Shown here in pieces: positions 48,776 to 62,184 of a stretch of 64,000 nucleotides of DNA. The notes beneath the pieces were generated by a model that saw nothing but the letters and a program-made list of their open reading frames with translations, was not told where the DNA came from and searched no databases. Both the position numbers and the translations under genes were made by a program. The stretch is from Acorus gramineus. Lineage: Eukaryota > Streptophyta > Magnoliopsida > Acorales > Acoraceae. Position 1 is the first letter of the stretch; the number at the start of each line of letters is the position of its first letter. The stretch lies in contig CM060855.1 in the NCBI GenBank assembly GCA_030737835.1, positions 10,716,328 to 10,780,327 on the forward strand, in the 5' to 3' direction.

Positions 48776-50321
48776 AGATAACCCTAATTGGAAAGCAATC
48801 AAGAAACACTAAAAAGTGATCACATTGTTTAATCACCCACTATGGAGTTGTGGGGCAGCTTGAGTTTGGCCATATGCAAGGTATGACCATACTTAATTCG
48901 CATTAAGCCTTAGTGTAAGATTAGGTTTTATTAATGTCAGATTGAGAAATGGTGGCAGAGACAATCTATCCCAGAGTGCATTTGATGTAAGATTGCAATA
49001 AGATCTTGATTAAAAATCTCATGTCGGCTGAGTTTCGTGCACCATTCAAACATGGCTGCCTAAGTACATCATTTTTCGGGTGGAATACACAATGTTAAAC
49101 ATGACTGAGCTGATCAAATTGATATAGATTAGTTAGTGATGCATTCAATCAGTTTATATATTAAAGCAGCCACTTAAACACAGGTGTTTATGCGATAATT
49201 CATCGTTATCCGCATAAACAAAAGCTGGTATTGGTGGTACTGTTTCTACAAGTGGAGTATTATATATATATTCTGGAGAATTTTTAGACCTTATTAGGTT
49301 AATTTGTCTCTGCTAAAGTTTTCACTATTGAGAATATAATAGATTCGATTATAGTTACAAGTGAATGAAATGAATTCTTGTTTACTTAAGGCCACTTGGG
49401 AACTAGTCAAAGGAAATGTTTTTAAAATCAAATTCGAAAGCCTAGCTAATGCTACAAAAAAAGCTTTGCATTGTTGTCATCAAAAGCATTATCACTCTCT
49501 TATAATAGAAAATAATAAGTCTACTTGAAGATCTAAAATGTCATGGCACATTGTTTAAGATAACCCTAATTGGAAAGCAATCAAGAAACACTAAAAAGTG
49601 ATCACATTGTTTAATCTCCCACTATGGAATTGTGGGACGGCTTGAGTTTGGCCATATGCAAGGTATGACCATATTTAATTCGCATGAAGCCTTAGTGTAA
49701 GATTATGTTTTATTAATGCTCAAATGGAGAAATGGTGGCGGAGAAAATCTATCTCAGAGTGCATTCGATGTAAGAATGCAATAAGATCTTGATTAAAAAT
49801 CACATGTCGGTTGAGTTTCGTGCACCATTCAAACATGGCTGCCTAAGTACATCATTTTCCAGATGGAATACGCAATGTTAAACATGATTGAGCTGATCAA
49901 ATTGATATAGATTAGTTAGTGATGCATTCAATCAGTTTATATATTAAAGTAGCCATTTAAACAAGGGTGTTTATGCGATAATTCATCGTTATCCACATAA
50001 ACAAAAGCTGGTATTGGTGGTACTGTTTCTATAAGTGGAGTGTTATATATATATCCTGAAGAATTTTCAAACCTTATTGGGTTAATTTGTCTCTGCTAAA
50101 GTTTTCACTATTGAGAATATAATAGATTGGATTATAGTTACAAGTGAATGAAATGAATTCTTGTTTACTTAAGGTCACTGGGGAACTAGTCAAAGGAAAT
50201 GTTTTTAAAATCAAATTAGAAAGCCTAGCTAATGCTACACAAAAGGCTTTGCATTGTTGTCATCAGAACATTATCAAAATAGAAAATAATAAGTCTACTT
50301 GAAGATCTAAAATGTCATGGT
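48776..50321. repeat. 782-bp tandem duplication upstream of the peroxidase
   Basis: Copy 1 (about 48776-49556) and copy 2 (about 49558-50321) start with TAAGATAACCCTAATTGG and end with AAGATCTAAAATGTCATGG. The offset is 782 bp. The copies differ by scattered substitutions and a few small indels, including loss of CACTCTCTTATA near the end of copy 2. No coding frame is maintained. It begins about 240 bp upstream of the TATA box, so it could alter the promoter. Confidence 0.9.
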
Positions 50322-50588
50322 GTATGATTTGATTCAATGACATGCTCTAATTAAGATTGGGATTGTTCGTGATATTATTGCACTTAATTCAATAAACCTT
50401 TATAGATAAAATCTTATATGTGATAATTGTAACCATTTTATATCTATTTTGGGGTGGTATGCAAGATATTGGAATTTTCTTTGTTCACTCTCTTTTAATT
50501 TCTTCTGGCTGTTTTCTTTGTTACATGAAAGCCCTTGCATTTTGGTTCATTGTCTTCCCCAATACTTAGCTACTAGTGTGAACTAAGA

Positions 50589-51879
50589 GGGAGATAGTCG
50601 ATTCGACTTTGATGGAATTTTGTGGACATTATTTAAATGATGAACTTTTGTAGATTTTACAGACTTTTAAAGGTTGACTTTCATAGACTTTCACATACTT
50701 TTGTAAACTTTCACAAATTTACTCTTATAGACTTTCATAAACTTCTTTTGGATTTTTAAAATAACAAATTCAAACAGAATTTTATCCAACATAAACAACG
50801 TGATAATCATTATATGACAATATGTCATTCAAATAAATAACAAAAAAAAACTCAAACATTCAAATTCAACCTGAATTATTCATACCCAACATAAAATGTA
50901 ATTTATTTAATATATAACGATCTCAAACAAAATGAAATAAAATAGTCATTATTACTTAATATAAAATTTAATAAAAATCAGTCATTATATTTAGGCATAT
51001 ATAATGTACGTATATGTGCCTAAATATAATATCTATTTTATATATGCCTAAACATTATAAAAACATATATATTGCATAAAAATAGAAGCAAATCAAATCA
51101 AATATTATAGAGTTATTACACATAAAATCAAATAAATAATAGAATAAATCTATATTAATAATGGTGGATGATCTAGGCATATAAAATATAATTTAATTTA
51201 ATTAAAATAATTGATTGCAACACAAGCAAATACATCATTCTCATTTATTCTTCAAACATATGAGACGATATCAATATTTCATACATATGCATATTCATCA
51301 AAAATAAAAATAAAATGATAAATAAAGAAATTATAAAAAATTGAAATAAATATAAAAGATATGAGATAACCAACATCAGTAAAAGAAACAACATAAAAAC
51401 AAAAAAGTAGAAAAAGAAATGAGTTTTGTAAAAACAAAAAGAAAATGTTCATAATGCTAGAATAAAAGTCCATGAGAATCCCATCCATTTGAGTGGTATT
51501 TTGAAATGCCATTTTACTTTATATTTTTCTCTCTAAAGTCCATCACTTATAAAAAATTTCACAAATCCTATTTAAATTGGAAAACACATGACAATATGTC
51601 TACAACGCTTGACTTTTTGTTTACGAATTCATGTCTCATTGAATAATACTTAACTTTTAGTTCACGACATAATGTCTCAATCGAATAATATTTTACTTTT
51701 TGTTCACAAATTGGTGTTCCAACGAATAATGCTTGACTTTTTATCCACGAATTAATGTCACAATCGAATAACGCTTTATTTTTTGTCCACGAACTGATGT
51801 ACTGATTGAACAACACAGAATTTGCAAATTCATAGACATAGGCTTTTTGTCCATGGAATTCTTAATCGACTATCCCCAC
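50589..51879. mobile_element. Candidate TIR element with GATAGTCGATT ends
   Basis: The left end GGGAGATAGTCGATTCGACT and the complement of the right end TGGGGATAGTCGATTAAGAA are inverted termini, and the arms continue with ATGGAATTTTGTGGACA / CCATGGACAAAAAGCC-like sequence. The interior is very AT-rich. No TSD could be settled, so the superfamily is open. It contains the 42-bp tandem repeat at 51606-51815. Confidence 0.5.
51606..51815. repeat. Five-copy tandem repeat, about 42 bp
   Basis: Units start near 51606, 51647, 51689, 51730 and 51772, each of the form GCTTGACTTTTTGTxCACGA then ATTxATGTCxCAATCGAATAA. As 42 is a multiple of three, a minus-strand frame (51816-51568) stays open, but this is probably incidental. 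Confidence 0.8.
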
Positions 51880-51983
51880 CTAAAATGTTGAATCCCATCA
51901 GAACTTTGACAATAATATATAATAAGCAGATGTGTGATCCCCTAGAAAGTTCTCATGTTGCATTTCTTAACTGATTTTATCAA

Positions 51984-52841
51984 GGGCACCGATATTTTCA
52001 CCCACATAGTTATTCACTCCACCCTTCTCAAAAAATCAAAATGTAATTTTTTTAAAGAGTGACCCCACCCCCACCCCGGTCCATTCAACTTTGTGAAATC
52101 GTCCATTATGTGACAGGTCGACATCACATAGTCGAATTAGTTACAGAGACCTAAAGCCCTCTCTGCGGCCTATTCGACTTTGTGTTTTAAACAATGTGTT
52201 CACGTGTTATAGCATTCTCAATTAAATGATATCTTCAAACGATGGTGCGTTGTTCAATATCATGAATGACAGATCACATGATGTAGTGTTTGGATATCTC
52301 TTTGTGATGTCGTCCATTATATCACATGTCGAATGGGCCATAGAGAGTGCCTTAAGTATGTGGGATCAGTTCAACTATGTGATGTCAACCTGTGACATAA
52401 TGGTAATGCTTTAAAAATCGAACCATTCAATGAAACAAAAAAATGAATGAGTCAAGAGTCATCATTGATTCAACTGTTGGGTCAACCAGATTTGAACCAT
52501 GACATAATTATAATATAATAATTTTTTTAATCATCATTACTAAATAAAAATATAAAACAATTTAGAAAATATTTGCATAAATGTTTTACTTAACATCATA
52601 CTTGACGATTTCATGAAGTTGAATGGGTCACTTGAGAGCGTTAGATTTTTGTGACCTGTTCGATTCTACGATGTCGAACGGAGTATATAACTGACGATTA
52701 CACAGAGTCGAATGGGTCGCAGAGATGGCTTAGGTCTCTGTGACCAGTTCGATTATGTGATGTCAATCTGTGACATAATGGATAAATTTATAAGGTCGAA
52801 TAGGTCGGGTGGGTTCACCGTAGGTGAAAATATAGGCGCCC
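51984..52841. mobile_element. MULE-type element with long inverted arms
   Basis: 858 bp. The left end GGGCACCGATATTTTCACCC and the complement of the right end GGGCGCCTATATTTTCACCT are inverted termini. 9-bp TSDs TTTTATCAA (51975-51983) and TTTTATCGA (52842-52850) differ at one base. The arms extend more than 150 bp, with CATTATGTGACAGGTCGACATCACATA at left pairing with ATGTGATGTCAATCTGTGACATAATG-like sequence at right. Tandem GTCGAAT/GTGATGTC motifs recur in between. No coding capacity. Confidence 0.75.
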
Positions 52842-52850
52842 TTTTATCGA

Positions 52851-55081
52851 TTGTGGTGCAACTCGTATATATACTCAATTATTTTAGAGCTTTTTTAGGT
52901 GGTTTTTGGCCACGTATTGATATTTTGTTTTTTTGGGTAAGATGGGAGGTTATCCCAAAAAATTAATATTATTAATTCAATGAGCTGAACTACTAAAGGG
53001 GACGAGTCAGCAGATCAAGAACCCACCAACATTACAAAGCCAAATTACAAAAAGATAAAACATCTTAGGAATGAACATAGGATCATACCCATTACCTCAA
53101 GAAATACTTGAAATAAGAAGTTTCAATTTTGTGAAATCTAGAAATAGGTTCCCATGTAATCATTTTCCTTTTTCTCTTTTTGGAAAAAATATGAAGCCTC
53201 TCAATTGTAACAATATCATTATACTCAATGAGAGAAATAGGTTAATAGTTTTTTGTCGTCCAGGAATGCAATTTAAATGCCTTTTAACATTAGAAAATGT
53301 TTACAAAATCAGCATGAGATATCTTGCATTTTAACAGAAAATGACCTATTCAGAAAAACTGCGCGCCGCCCTTGGCATGATAATATAAATTCGTCATGAC
53401 CTGAATTATTTTGTAAAAGTATTTTTGATGATTGATTTATTATTTGTTTATTCCCTCATCAAGTTTAAAGAATTTATTTGTTTGTGAGAGACGCTCCATA
53501 GACAAAATTTACTCTAAACCATAGGGCAGTTAATCTTGACCAATGTGTGTGACAACACTGTTACATATAGAGAGTGTATGTGCCAATACTCATCATTTTT
53601 ATGTGTGGTAAAAACGAAGGATTCAAAAAATGTCCCTCCACATCTCCCATTCTATATGAAACTGTTCAAACATGTCACTCCCACATGTCCATGTTCAAAG
53701 AGCCACATTACTGTTGCTGGATTACATCCATAAAATATTGGTTGAGGTGATGAGGTCCCTAATTGCAATCCTATGTGCAGCTTCATATATTTCACGAAAT
53801 ATACACTTCATTAGATAAAAACGTATTTTTTTGCCTAAATCACGGGTATATACAATTCATTGGATAATATTATTCATTGAAGCATAATGAAATTTAATTA
53901 ATATCTGGCAAGTTACTTAAACCAATGTTAATTGAGGATTATATGTATATTATATATGCTAATAACGGATATTTTTTGGGAAGCCATAACTAAGATACTC
54001 CAAAATACCACTGAAGATGTTTTTTTTTTTTTGCTTGGTACCACTGAAGATGTTAAATAGTATTAGAATATCATTTGAGTTTATGTCATGATTGTATATG
54101 TATTTTTTAGGAGGAACCTACAGATGTATAAACTTGATATATCTCCATAGGTTCTCCTCTTATCATATTATGAAAAAAAAATATTTATATACTACATCAA
54201 AATCACGTTTACAGGTTTTAAATAGCATTGTCTGAATCTGTGTTGTGTTGATCTTAACATTCAGTTTTGTTTTCCCTGATTCAAAATTACTCTTTTTATG
54301 GCTTGGTTGTGAACTTGTGACGCATTATCTTCATGCTTCGTGGTTGATCAAGAGTTTGTGACAAACAGGAGGAGTATCCATTGGTAGTCCACACACTTTT
54401 GATATTTTTTTAAGTAAATGAGTAACTGATGAAATATATTCTTTTATAAGCATACTCATATGATATAACTTTTATGGTTTTTATATACTATGTTAGAATA
54501 TTTACACTGCGATGGTGATGTTAAGACCAGTTTTGAAGAGCACATCTCCTACAATGAAAGAAGAAAAAAAAAAGAATGCCCAGACCGGGTTTAAGACCAG
54601 TTTTGCGATTAAAATTTATAAGGATCAATGTTGTCATAAAAATTTAATTGGGTACTACTGCAAATTGCCCAAAACAAAAAATCATAGTTGTCCACACATA
54701 TCAAGGCTTTGTTGTAATCATACAGAACTTCCCCACATTTCTGACCTCCAACCCATATTTAATGCTCAGAAATACTTGTAGCACCTTTAATTGGAGAAGG
54801 GCACTTGAAGCTGACAGGGTCTGATCATTGCCAACACACACACAGCACAAGAAATTCTTGAGAATCTTAAAGTTTATGATTACGATAAATAAATAACCAT
54901 TAATGAAGTGCCTTAAGAAGTTCTTGAGGTCAGGGTACCGGCCGTCGTTTAGAAAATTTTACCAACTGGTATGTTTTTCTTTTGGGAGATCTGTTTTTAA
55001 GCTTACTGCTGCCGGCAACATTGATGCCTAACACACACTGCAGAAGCTTCAGTCTGGCACACTGAATAGTTGGGTGGCATG
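52851..55081. other. Intergenic DNA and 3' region of the CNGC gene
   Basis: No gene recognised. 53075-53330 has an 87-codon frame with no motif. The part just below 55082 should contain the 3' UTR of the CNGC gene. Confidence 0.5.
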
Positions 55082-58000
55082 TTATTGGGTCTGCATCCGC
55101 TGTAAGCGTTTTCTTCTGTATCTCCATGCTACTTGAATACGGGTTGCTGCGATGAGTCTCCAATAAGGTGATTCATATCTGTCAACAAGTCAGATATGAT
55201 GTCCAGTGTTAGATGTGCAGCATTAAAAGAGTGTGTTGCATCTGCAGGTGACATGATATAAAAACAATGACGAGTCAAATGATTCAGATGATCCCTTGTA
55301 GTACTTAAAAGGTCAATGTGTTCTAACATGCACCACTTCCAGAGAACCTAATAGCCATGCTAAGATGCTTTTGAAAGCGTCTAAAATGATTCTGATGATC
55401 CTTTGTAATCATATTTCCCTTGACATGCATGTGGGAATTATTCAGCATTTTTTCAAAAGATAAAAATATGGGTACAGAGATGGATTCTGCAACCTGACCC
55501 CAGAACCACACAAACAATGTATAATATATATAAAGTGGTTGGAAGAACCACTCCAATTTTGATATTTATTTTCATGATCATATGGCATGTCTCCCATATA
55601 CAGGGTTCTCAATACCAGTGTCAGACTTCTTCTGCCAGGTCTGTTGCCAATCTCAAATAGGCAGATGTCCAATAGGTGTGACATGTAGGTGTGGTATTGT
55701 ATATTATGTGTTTTTGAATTTTTCTGTCGTTTAATCACAGTATAGATCATAAATCAGGTAATTCTTTCTGGTACTTGATTGCATTCGAGCCCACTGGATA
55801 CATGACTGACTCCAATTTTGGGTGTTTCAATAGACTAGCATTTGTAGACTCAAGCACTTTTTGTCCAAGTTTAGGAGACAACAAATGAATTGAATGGCAG
55901 AAAACAGGATACTAGGGAATCTTGATCCCCAAAAAAGGGAGCTCAGTAGGCAAGGAAAAGAAAGAATAGAAGTGAAAAGAAAATAAACAAGGGAAAGGAG
56001 GAGGAAATAACAGATTGAAAGGAGAACAACATATATTTTTTAGAATGAGATACTAATAAATATCAAGGAAAAATAACAACATAAAGCATATGCAAATCTT
56101 AAAGACATTCCTTCATTATTTTTTCTTTATGAGGAGTCTGTAGTAGACCGTGCATACAGGAACTGCTGCTAATTGTACAACCAAGGATGCACATTATCAC
56201 AATAGCAATAACTTAACTATATTTAGAAAATTAAATAAATAATAGCCTTGATCCACTGAAAATTAGAAGAATAACATTCTGGCACGCCACCTAAGTGTGT
56301 CAGATAGTCATGTCCAGAAGGCTGAACTCCCCTTTTTATTATTTTCTTCAATTGTTTTTGCAGTTCAGCTTTGCAAAGGATGAACTTACATAATTGGCTT
56401 TAAAAAGCCTTAAAGAAAATTTCTAATGCACGTTTGACCAACAGACATACATAAGAAATAAAAGATCCATGCTTTTTTTTTCAGAGTACTATACTGAACG
56501 ATAACAAGCCTCGGCAAATATCATGCTCCACTCATGCAATTGATTTATCAATCCTTTTTGAGATGAAGACTAACAGAAAATGCTTAGGGCAGCCAATCAG
56601 CTGAACTAGAAGCTGAGCTGAGCCCAATCTAAGCAAGCTTTAGCCCGAGCTGAGATGAGCAAGGATAGAAAACCCTGCCCTCAAAAACCTAACTGAATGG
56701 TTAAGAAGAAGCAATAAAGGATGTCAACCAAGTTACATACTCATGGGAACCAAACATAAAGATTAGGCTACTTTGAAGGAGCCAACCTCCTAGACTATTC
56801 AAGGGTGCCAAACCTCCTACTTTAGGGATGAATTTTTCTACAATTCATGGTCAGAATCAAAATTCAAGATGCAGTATAGCGTAAATGAGAAATTAGAAAG
56901 AGATGGGATATCATTTGACCTTATGACTCCTTGAACACGTGGATTCCGAAGAAAACGTGCAAAAAGATCAGTGACTTCTTCCAGATCAGTAGCCCGGAGT
57001 GCAAAGGCTTCCACATTAGTTAAACATCTGACTGTCCTGTCTGAAAACAGACGATACCCTGGAAACCTGATTTTTACCCCATCTGCAAGAGAAGACACTC
57101 CCATAGCTATATAAAAGAAGATATAAAATGCCACAAGGTTCGTGATAAAAACTTGAGAGCCACAAACTAGAATAGAATTTCTTGTTCCAGCCCAGAATTG
57201 TATGTATTCCATTCTGTTAAAAGGCCAATAGCATGATTAAGGTACCCGCTTAACCAAAAATCAGAACATAACTTCCGGAAAAGAAAAGGCAGCATATAAT
57301 TAGAACATTGGTACAATTTAAGGTCCAAATTTTGCATTTTTCCAAGTACTATAACACCTTGAAGCCAATTGTCCCTATGCAGCATTATCATGTTAACGAA
57401 GCACAGTGATGTGGAATTCCATAACAGAACACCATTATAATTATTAAAAAATCTTCTGTAATTATTTTTTTTTCACACAACCGCAACTCTAGAATATAGA
57501 AACCGAACAAAGCTACAATATATGCATATTTTATTATCCAAGAGATAGAGAGGAACCATCTCATGTCTATAGAGTAAATTCTGTTAATGTCTCAACAAGG
57601 AAACAAAGAACGCAAATCTTAAACCAGGCACTTTTACCTTTATTCAGTGAAGAATGCTCAAGATACCATGTGAGAAGCTCCTCGCCACAGACATCGCCTT
57701 CAGACAGGGGAGTTTTATTTCCGTCTGATCCAATGCTCTCCAACTTACCCCGCACAATGAAAACCATTTTCTCAACTGGACCACCTTGATATAGAATATT
57801 GCTTCCACTTATGTACAAGCTCTGTCTCAATTTCCCATACACGACATCTAAGGTGGGCTCACCCATTAGGGTAAAGATTCTCACCTGCACATCAATAAGA
57901 TTTTAGATCTATTTTTTATATATATATAATAAAAAAAAGGACAGAAAGTTGTATTTCATGAATGTACAGAGAGTAATTTACGCCTCAAACTCAACCATTT

Positions 58001-59765
58001 ATTTATAACTTTGAAACTAAAAAATTATATAGCTTGTGCCATAGCCAGTATCATTATTCTTATTTCTTAATTTTGTTTTTTTTTTAAGATTTTCATGCCT
58101 TGGACAACCAGACCCAACCTAAAAATCGGGCTCTTGAGGCTGGGCTTGATTTTTTTTTTTGGAAGGAAAAGGTAGGCAGCCTTCCCAAATTCATTAGAAT
58201 AGCATGTGCCCAAAGCATACAGGAAAGCAAAAATAAAGGAAAAACCCACCCAATTGGGTTTGGTTTAGTAGAAGACTCTACTGCTCCATCCTCAATGGAT
58301 CTAAGAATACAACCAAAACCCTACTACACAATAATAATTTTACACCTAAGTACATGACACTCCTAGCCCCAACACAAAAGTGAACCCAACCAATGATTAA
58401 AAGAACCACTATCTCCTACACATTTCCACAAAAACATTTACATCCCAAAAGAGAAGGTAATTTCTCGATGTCTAAATCACCCATGCTGCCATTGATACCA
58501 AAGATTGGAAAATTTTAACCTTTGCACGCTAATCACCTTTCTTTCAGAGCATGCGGCCTGCCTCCCACATTCCCTCCAATGTCAAGAAGTCGTCCTCCAA
58601 ACCTGTTGCTTCTCTAAGCAAGCTCCAAACCCTCCTAGCCACCGGGCATCGCACCATGATGTGTTCAGTAGATTCATCCTCCCCATCGCACAGACAAATC
58701 CTCCTACTGGGCAAATTTCACCTGTAGGACCTAGCAAGAAGCATGTTTTGATACAATAGCCAAGGGTTTTCACTTCAAGAGGAACTTTCGTGCCCCATAC
58801 CACCCTTCACTTCTGAGCAACATCCAGTCTAGGTGTATGTGTCTCCTCCATCATTCATAGCATCAATGCACATACAAATCATCCGAGGCTGAGGTCTCCA
58901 CACCACTGTGTCAGATGCATCCCTGACCATCACCACCCCCTGAAGCTTCACCTCTTCGTCATGCAAGTTCCATCTCAGCTCCCTCCCTGTCCCAAAGATG
59001 ATCTATTGTGCCATCTCTGAGAAAAGCCAACTCAAAAATTCTAGGAAACCTCACCTTTAAAGGGCCACCACCAAGCCAAATGTCATGCCAAAAGAGATTT
59101 TCCTTTCCATCTCCAACCTTCCATGTGATTGTTTCTTTGAAGTCATCCGCCATACACAAGATGTTTCCATATCTTTGATAACCTCAAAGACCACCTTGGT
59201 CCTGTCTATCGCTACCACGTGTACTATTTTCCACTATTCGGCACCATAATTGAGATTTGTCATTACATCAGGTATACAGTTTCAACACATTACTCATGTT
59301 AAAGCAGACACTTACAATTATAAGAGTAAAGATTATTATATGACCTTAAAAGTTATGGAGGATTAAAGAAAAAATCGCCCTCATTTCCATCCAAGTTCAA
59401 CCAACTTTCTAACGGACAAGGATCAAAGACTTTGGAGACACTTAAAATTACAGAGAAAGAAAGAGAATCTATATCACTCAACAATATATTTGCTTCAGAC
59501 GCCCAGAAAAATATAAACAACAAAAGTTCATGGAATGACTCAGTTTACTCAAAATTGCTTCATGTACAACAGTAACATATTTATTATCAAGGAATTGTGT
59601 TATATAAGATGAAACAAGACCTTTCAGGAACTCACTTTCTTTAAAAATGTAAAGAAATGGCGCTTTATTTCTCGTTGCAGGTCCTCCGGCATATTCTGAA
59701 GTAGCTCTTCTTCATTAATACCTCGAGTAGCAGCCCAGTTGAACCTTTCTGCATGTCTTACTTGT
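55082..59765 (-). CDS. Cyclic nucleotide-gated ion channel, CNGC19/20-like, 3' part
   Basis: The C-terminal 212 codons of a plant plasma-membrane cation channel. Four exons join in frame with GT-AG introns: 59765-59636, 57884-57638, 57082-56920 and 55178-55082 (stop TAA at 55084-55082). Order: C-linker (AERFNWAATRGINEEELL), then the cyclic-nucleotide-binding domain with GGPVEKMVFIVRGKLESIG and the phosphate-binding cassette region LSEGDVCGEELLTWYLEHSS, then helix C (ATDLEEVTDLFARFLRNPR, calmodulin-binding region in this family), then YESPYWRLIAATRIQVAWRYRRKRL with an IQ motif. The RYESPYWRL ending and the intron inside HSSLN-KDGVKIRFPG fit clade IVa (CNGC19/20), known for Ca2+ signalling in immunity and salt stress. 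The preceding exon (transmembrane/pore) is not in the window, so the next intron upstream is over 4.2 kb and contains a whole LTR element. The visible coding parts have no lesion. Confidence 0.92.
58075..59230 (-). mobile_element. Truncated LINE (non-LTR retrotransposon) in a CNGC intron
   Basis: The minus strand encodes broken pieces of the region after the LINE reverse transcriptase. These are TITWKVGDGKENLFWHDIWL (59159-58959 frame), a KVPLEVKTLGYCIKTCFL segment (58803-58582 frame), and in another frame a CLCDGEDESTEHIMVRCPVA zinc-knuckle (zf-RVT) followed by RRVWSLL. Frameshifts separate them and the 5' part is absent, as usual for dead LINEs. The 3' end points to the T-run at 58076-58086 (a poly-A tail on the minus strand). 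It lies in the intron between CNGC exons 59636 and 57884, in the same orientation as the gene. Confidence 0.75.
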
Positions 59766-60952
59766 CTGCATTGCCTCAATCAAGATTTGAAAGTCAGTTC
59801 CAATCTTGCTAACGTCTTTTACAAAACAGTATCCTTAGATTTCGTTATAAAACACAAAGTTAGAATAGTTATTGACCGAAATCAATAACCAGCAAATTGT
59901 GATCTATCCAAAAATCAAAGAAGGATATTTAGATGAACAAATAAGTCAACTGAAACACAATCACAGCATAAACAACAAGATTTTTGACAAGGTAGCTAAT
60001 TGGCGCTGATGATTCATTCTAATGCATGGAGATCACTAATGAATCATTCTAATGTATGACATAAATTCTGGTTATAATACAACCGCCTAGGAGGTGTGGG
60101 GATGTTGCACAAAGCAAGATTCATGCCCTTACGCCTCTCGATACTTATAACCAGTTTCAAGTGTTCATCACACTAAGCAAGGTGGTCCACAAATTATAAA
60201 TATTCAAGTGTTGGCCTCTCTAGGGAGACCTTTTTTTTTTTGGGGGGGGGGGGTGTGTGGAATGGGATGGGATAGTTTGATCGTGCATGACTACAAAATC
60301 AACCTACTGTAAAATAGAGAAAAGAGAATATGCTTTTTTTTTATGGTAGTTGCTAACGAAATGGTTTAGGATGTAAATGACTGGCCTGCAGATTTAACAC
60401 AGGTAGTGTAAAAATAGACATGTCTGGTGGAAGAATTTTATTACAACCTTCCTTTTTCTTTGGAAGTAAGGACAGATAAATGATGTGGGTGTAGATTTTC
60501 ATAATGTCTTATATATTATCCGTTGGGATATGGGTTGGGCAGATTGAGAAATGGGGTGTTGATATAGTTGTTTAGACAATATGGTAAGCCAAATTAATCA
60601 CATTGTGTGCACTCTGATCTCTGCAATACTTATCTTCTACAAAGATTTAACTACATTACACAAATATTTCCGGTCAACTCTAATTACATAGGAAGACAAA
60701 TATCACATGCAACATAAATGTTGGACCTCCATAATGTAGAAGATTGTTGCATCCCTTTTCCTATGCTTCCTCTCGATTTCTCCCTTCTGATTGTCAATCA
60801 TGTTTCACAGTTTCAGTATTCAACCACTCTATATTGCCTTTGCTTTTGGCTCTACTCTTTTTTCGTCCTATGTCCCTTATCGTAAGTCTCATTGTAAGAT
60901 TGACCATCATTTCCTCATAAGATACAAATAATGTTTTGACTTCTATTTATCC
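59766..60952. other. CNGC intron sequence left of the LTR element
   Basis: No exon seen. A T10-G11 homopolymer block lies at 60230-60252. I searched for the expected upstream channel exon (pore/S6 to WMSHRRLP) and did not find it. Confidence 0.5.
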
Positions 60953-61144
60953 TGTTAAAGAATCATTATTAGGATAATATTATATCTTTATTATCATTAT
61001 TGTGATATTATTAGTTATTATTAGTTTCCTAGATTTCCTAGATTCCTTATCTTGTATTTTAGGATTTCCTCTATGTATCTATAAATAGAGCCCTTTGGCT
61101 CCTCTAATACAATAACAATAATTCCCTTTTTCTTTATTCTAACA
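60953..61144 (+). repeat. 5' LTR
   Basis: 192 bp, TG...CA ends, with a TATAAATAGAGC motif at about 61079-61090 as a likely TATA box and a CTCCTCTAATACAATAACAA stretch after it. Confidence 0.93.
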
Positions 61145-61156
61145 TGGTATCAGAGC
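61145..61156 (+). promoter_or_regulatory. Primer-binding site TGGTATCAGAGC
   Basis: Complementary to the 3' end of plant initiator tRNA-Met, placed immediately after the 5' LTR as in copia elements. Confidence 0.9.
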
Positions 61157-61304
61157 CTCCACCTCAAAAATCCTAGATCCACGAAAGGTTCCCTTTCTCT
61201 TCTTCAATCGAAGCGGAGGAGGAATTTTGCTGGCGAGATCTAAAAACACCCCTGGGAGGAATTTTGCTGGCGAGATCTAAAAACACCCCTTGGAGGAATT
61301 TTGC

Positions 61305-61560
61305 TCGCGTCGTGCCCTTGCCGTCGCTGTTGCCGTCGTGCCCTTGCCGTCGCCGTCGTGCCCTTTGCCGTCGTCGTCGCCGTCGTGCCCTTGCCGTCGT
61401 GCCCTTGCCGTCGCTGTTGCCGTCGTGCCCTTGCCGTCGCCGTCGTGCCCTTTGCCGTCGTCGTCGCCGTCGTGCCCTTTGCCGTCGTCGTCGCCGTCGT
61501 GCCCTTGCCGTCGTGCCCTTGCACTCACCGTCGTGCCCTTGCCGTCGTGCCGTCTCCGTC
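61305..61560. repeat. GTCGTGCCCTTGCC minisatellite in the LTR element
   Basis: Irregular tandem units of GTCGTGCCCTTGCC, GTCGCC and GTCGTC, with a larger unit of about 75 bp (61320-61395 and 61395-61470) duplicated. It yields Ala/Val/Pro- or Arg/Gly/Thr-rich peptides in all frames, so open frames here carry little evidence of coding. Confidence 0.85.
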
Positions 61561-62184
61561 ATGCCCTTGCTCGTCGCCGTCGTGCCGCTGCCGGCGCCCT
61601 GCCGCTGCCGGAGCCGCCCCTGCCGCCGCCGGCGCCGCCCTGCCGCTGCTCGCCCAGCCCTGCAGCGCGCGCCCTGCCGCGCACGCCCTGCCGCGCGGTT
61701 GCAACTACCCGGATTTCCCGGGATCTGCTGGGACAGCTCCTGCCAGCCTGTCTCGAGCTGTCCGACCCGGCATCCGACCCGGGCGCTCCCAGCATCCGAC
61801 CCGGGTCCTCCCAGCATCCGACCCGGATCCGCGAACCCGGCCCAGCAACCCGGATCCGCAAACCCGACCCAGCATCCGCCCTCTGCCACCTCTGGCCGCC
61901 CTGCCGCCGCTCCGGCCGCCCTCTGCCGCCGCCTCCGGCCGCTCTCAGCCTCCGGCTCCTCCGGTCACCTCTGGTCGCCGTCGTGCTCCTCCGGCCGCCC
62001 TCTGCCGCCTCCGGCCGCCCTGCCGCCGCCTCCGGCGCCACCTTGAGACCTCAAAACCACCAAATCGGTCATAACTTCCTCTCCGGAAGTCCGATTAAGG
62101 TGATCCAGGAGTCCATTTTGCTCGATTTTTCGTTCTCTATGCATCTGTGTGATTCTTTTCTTCATCCGAGATCTCTACGATCCT

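Noticed and set aside
58582-58803. Separate small gene at 58582-58803
   Set aside because: Its peptide and neighbouring frames fit the zf-RVT region of a decayed LINE, with frameshifts between pieces.
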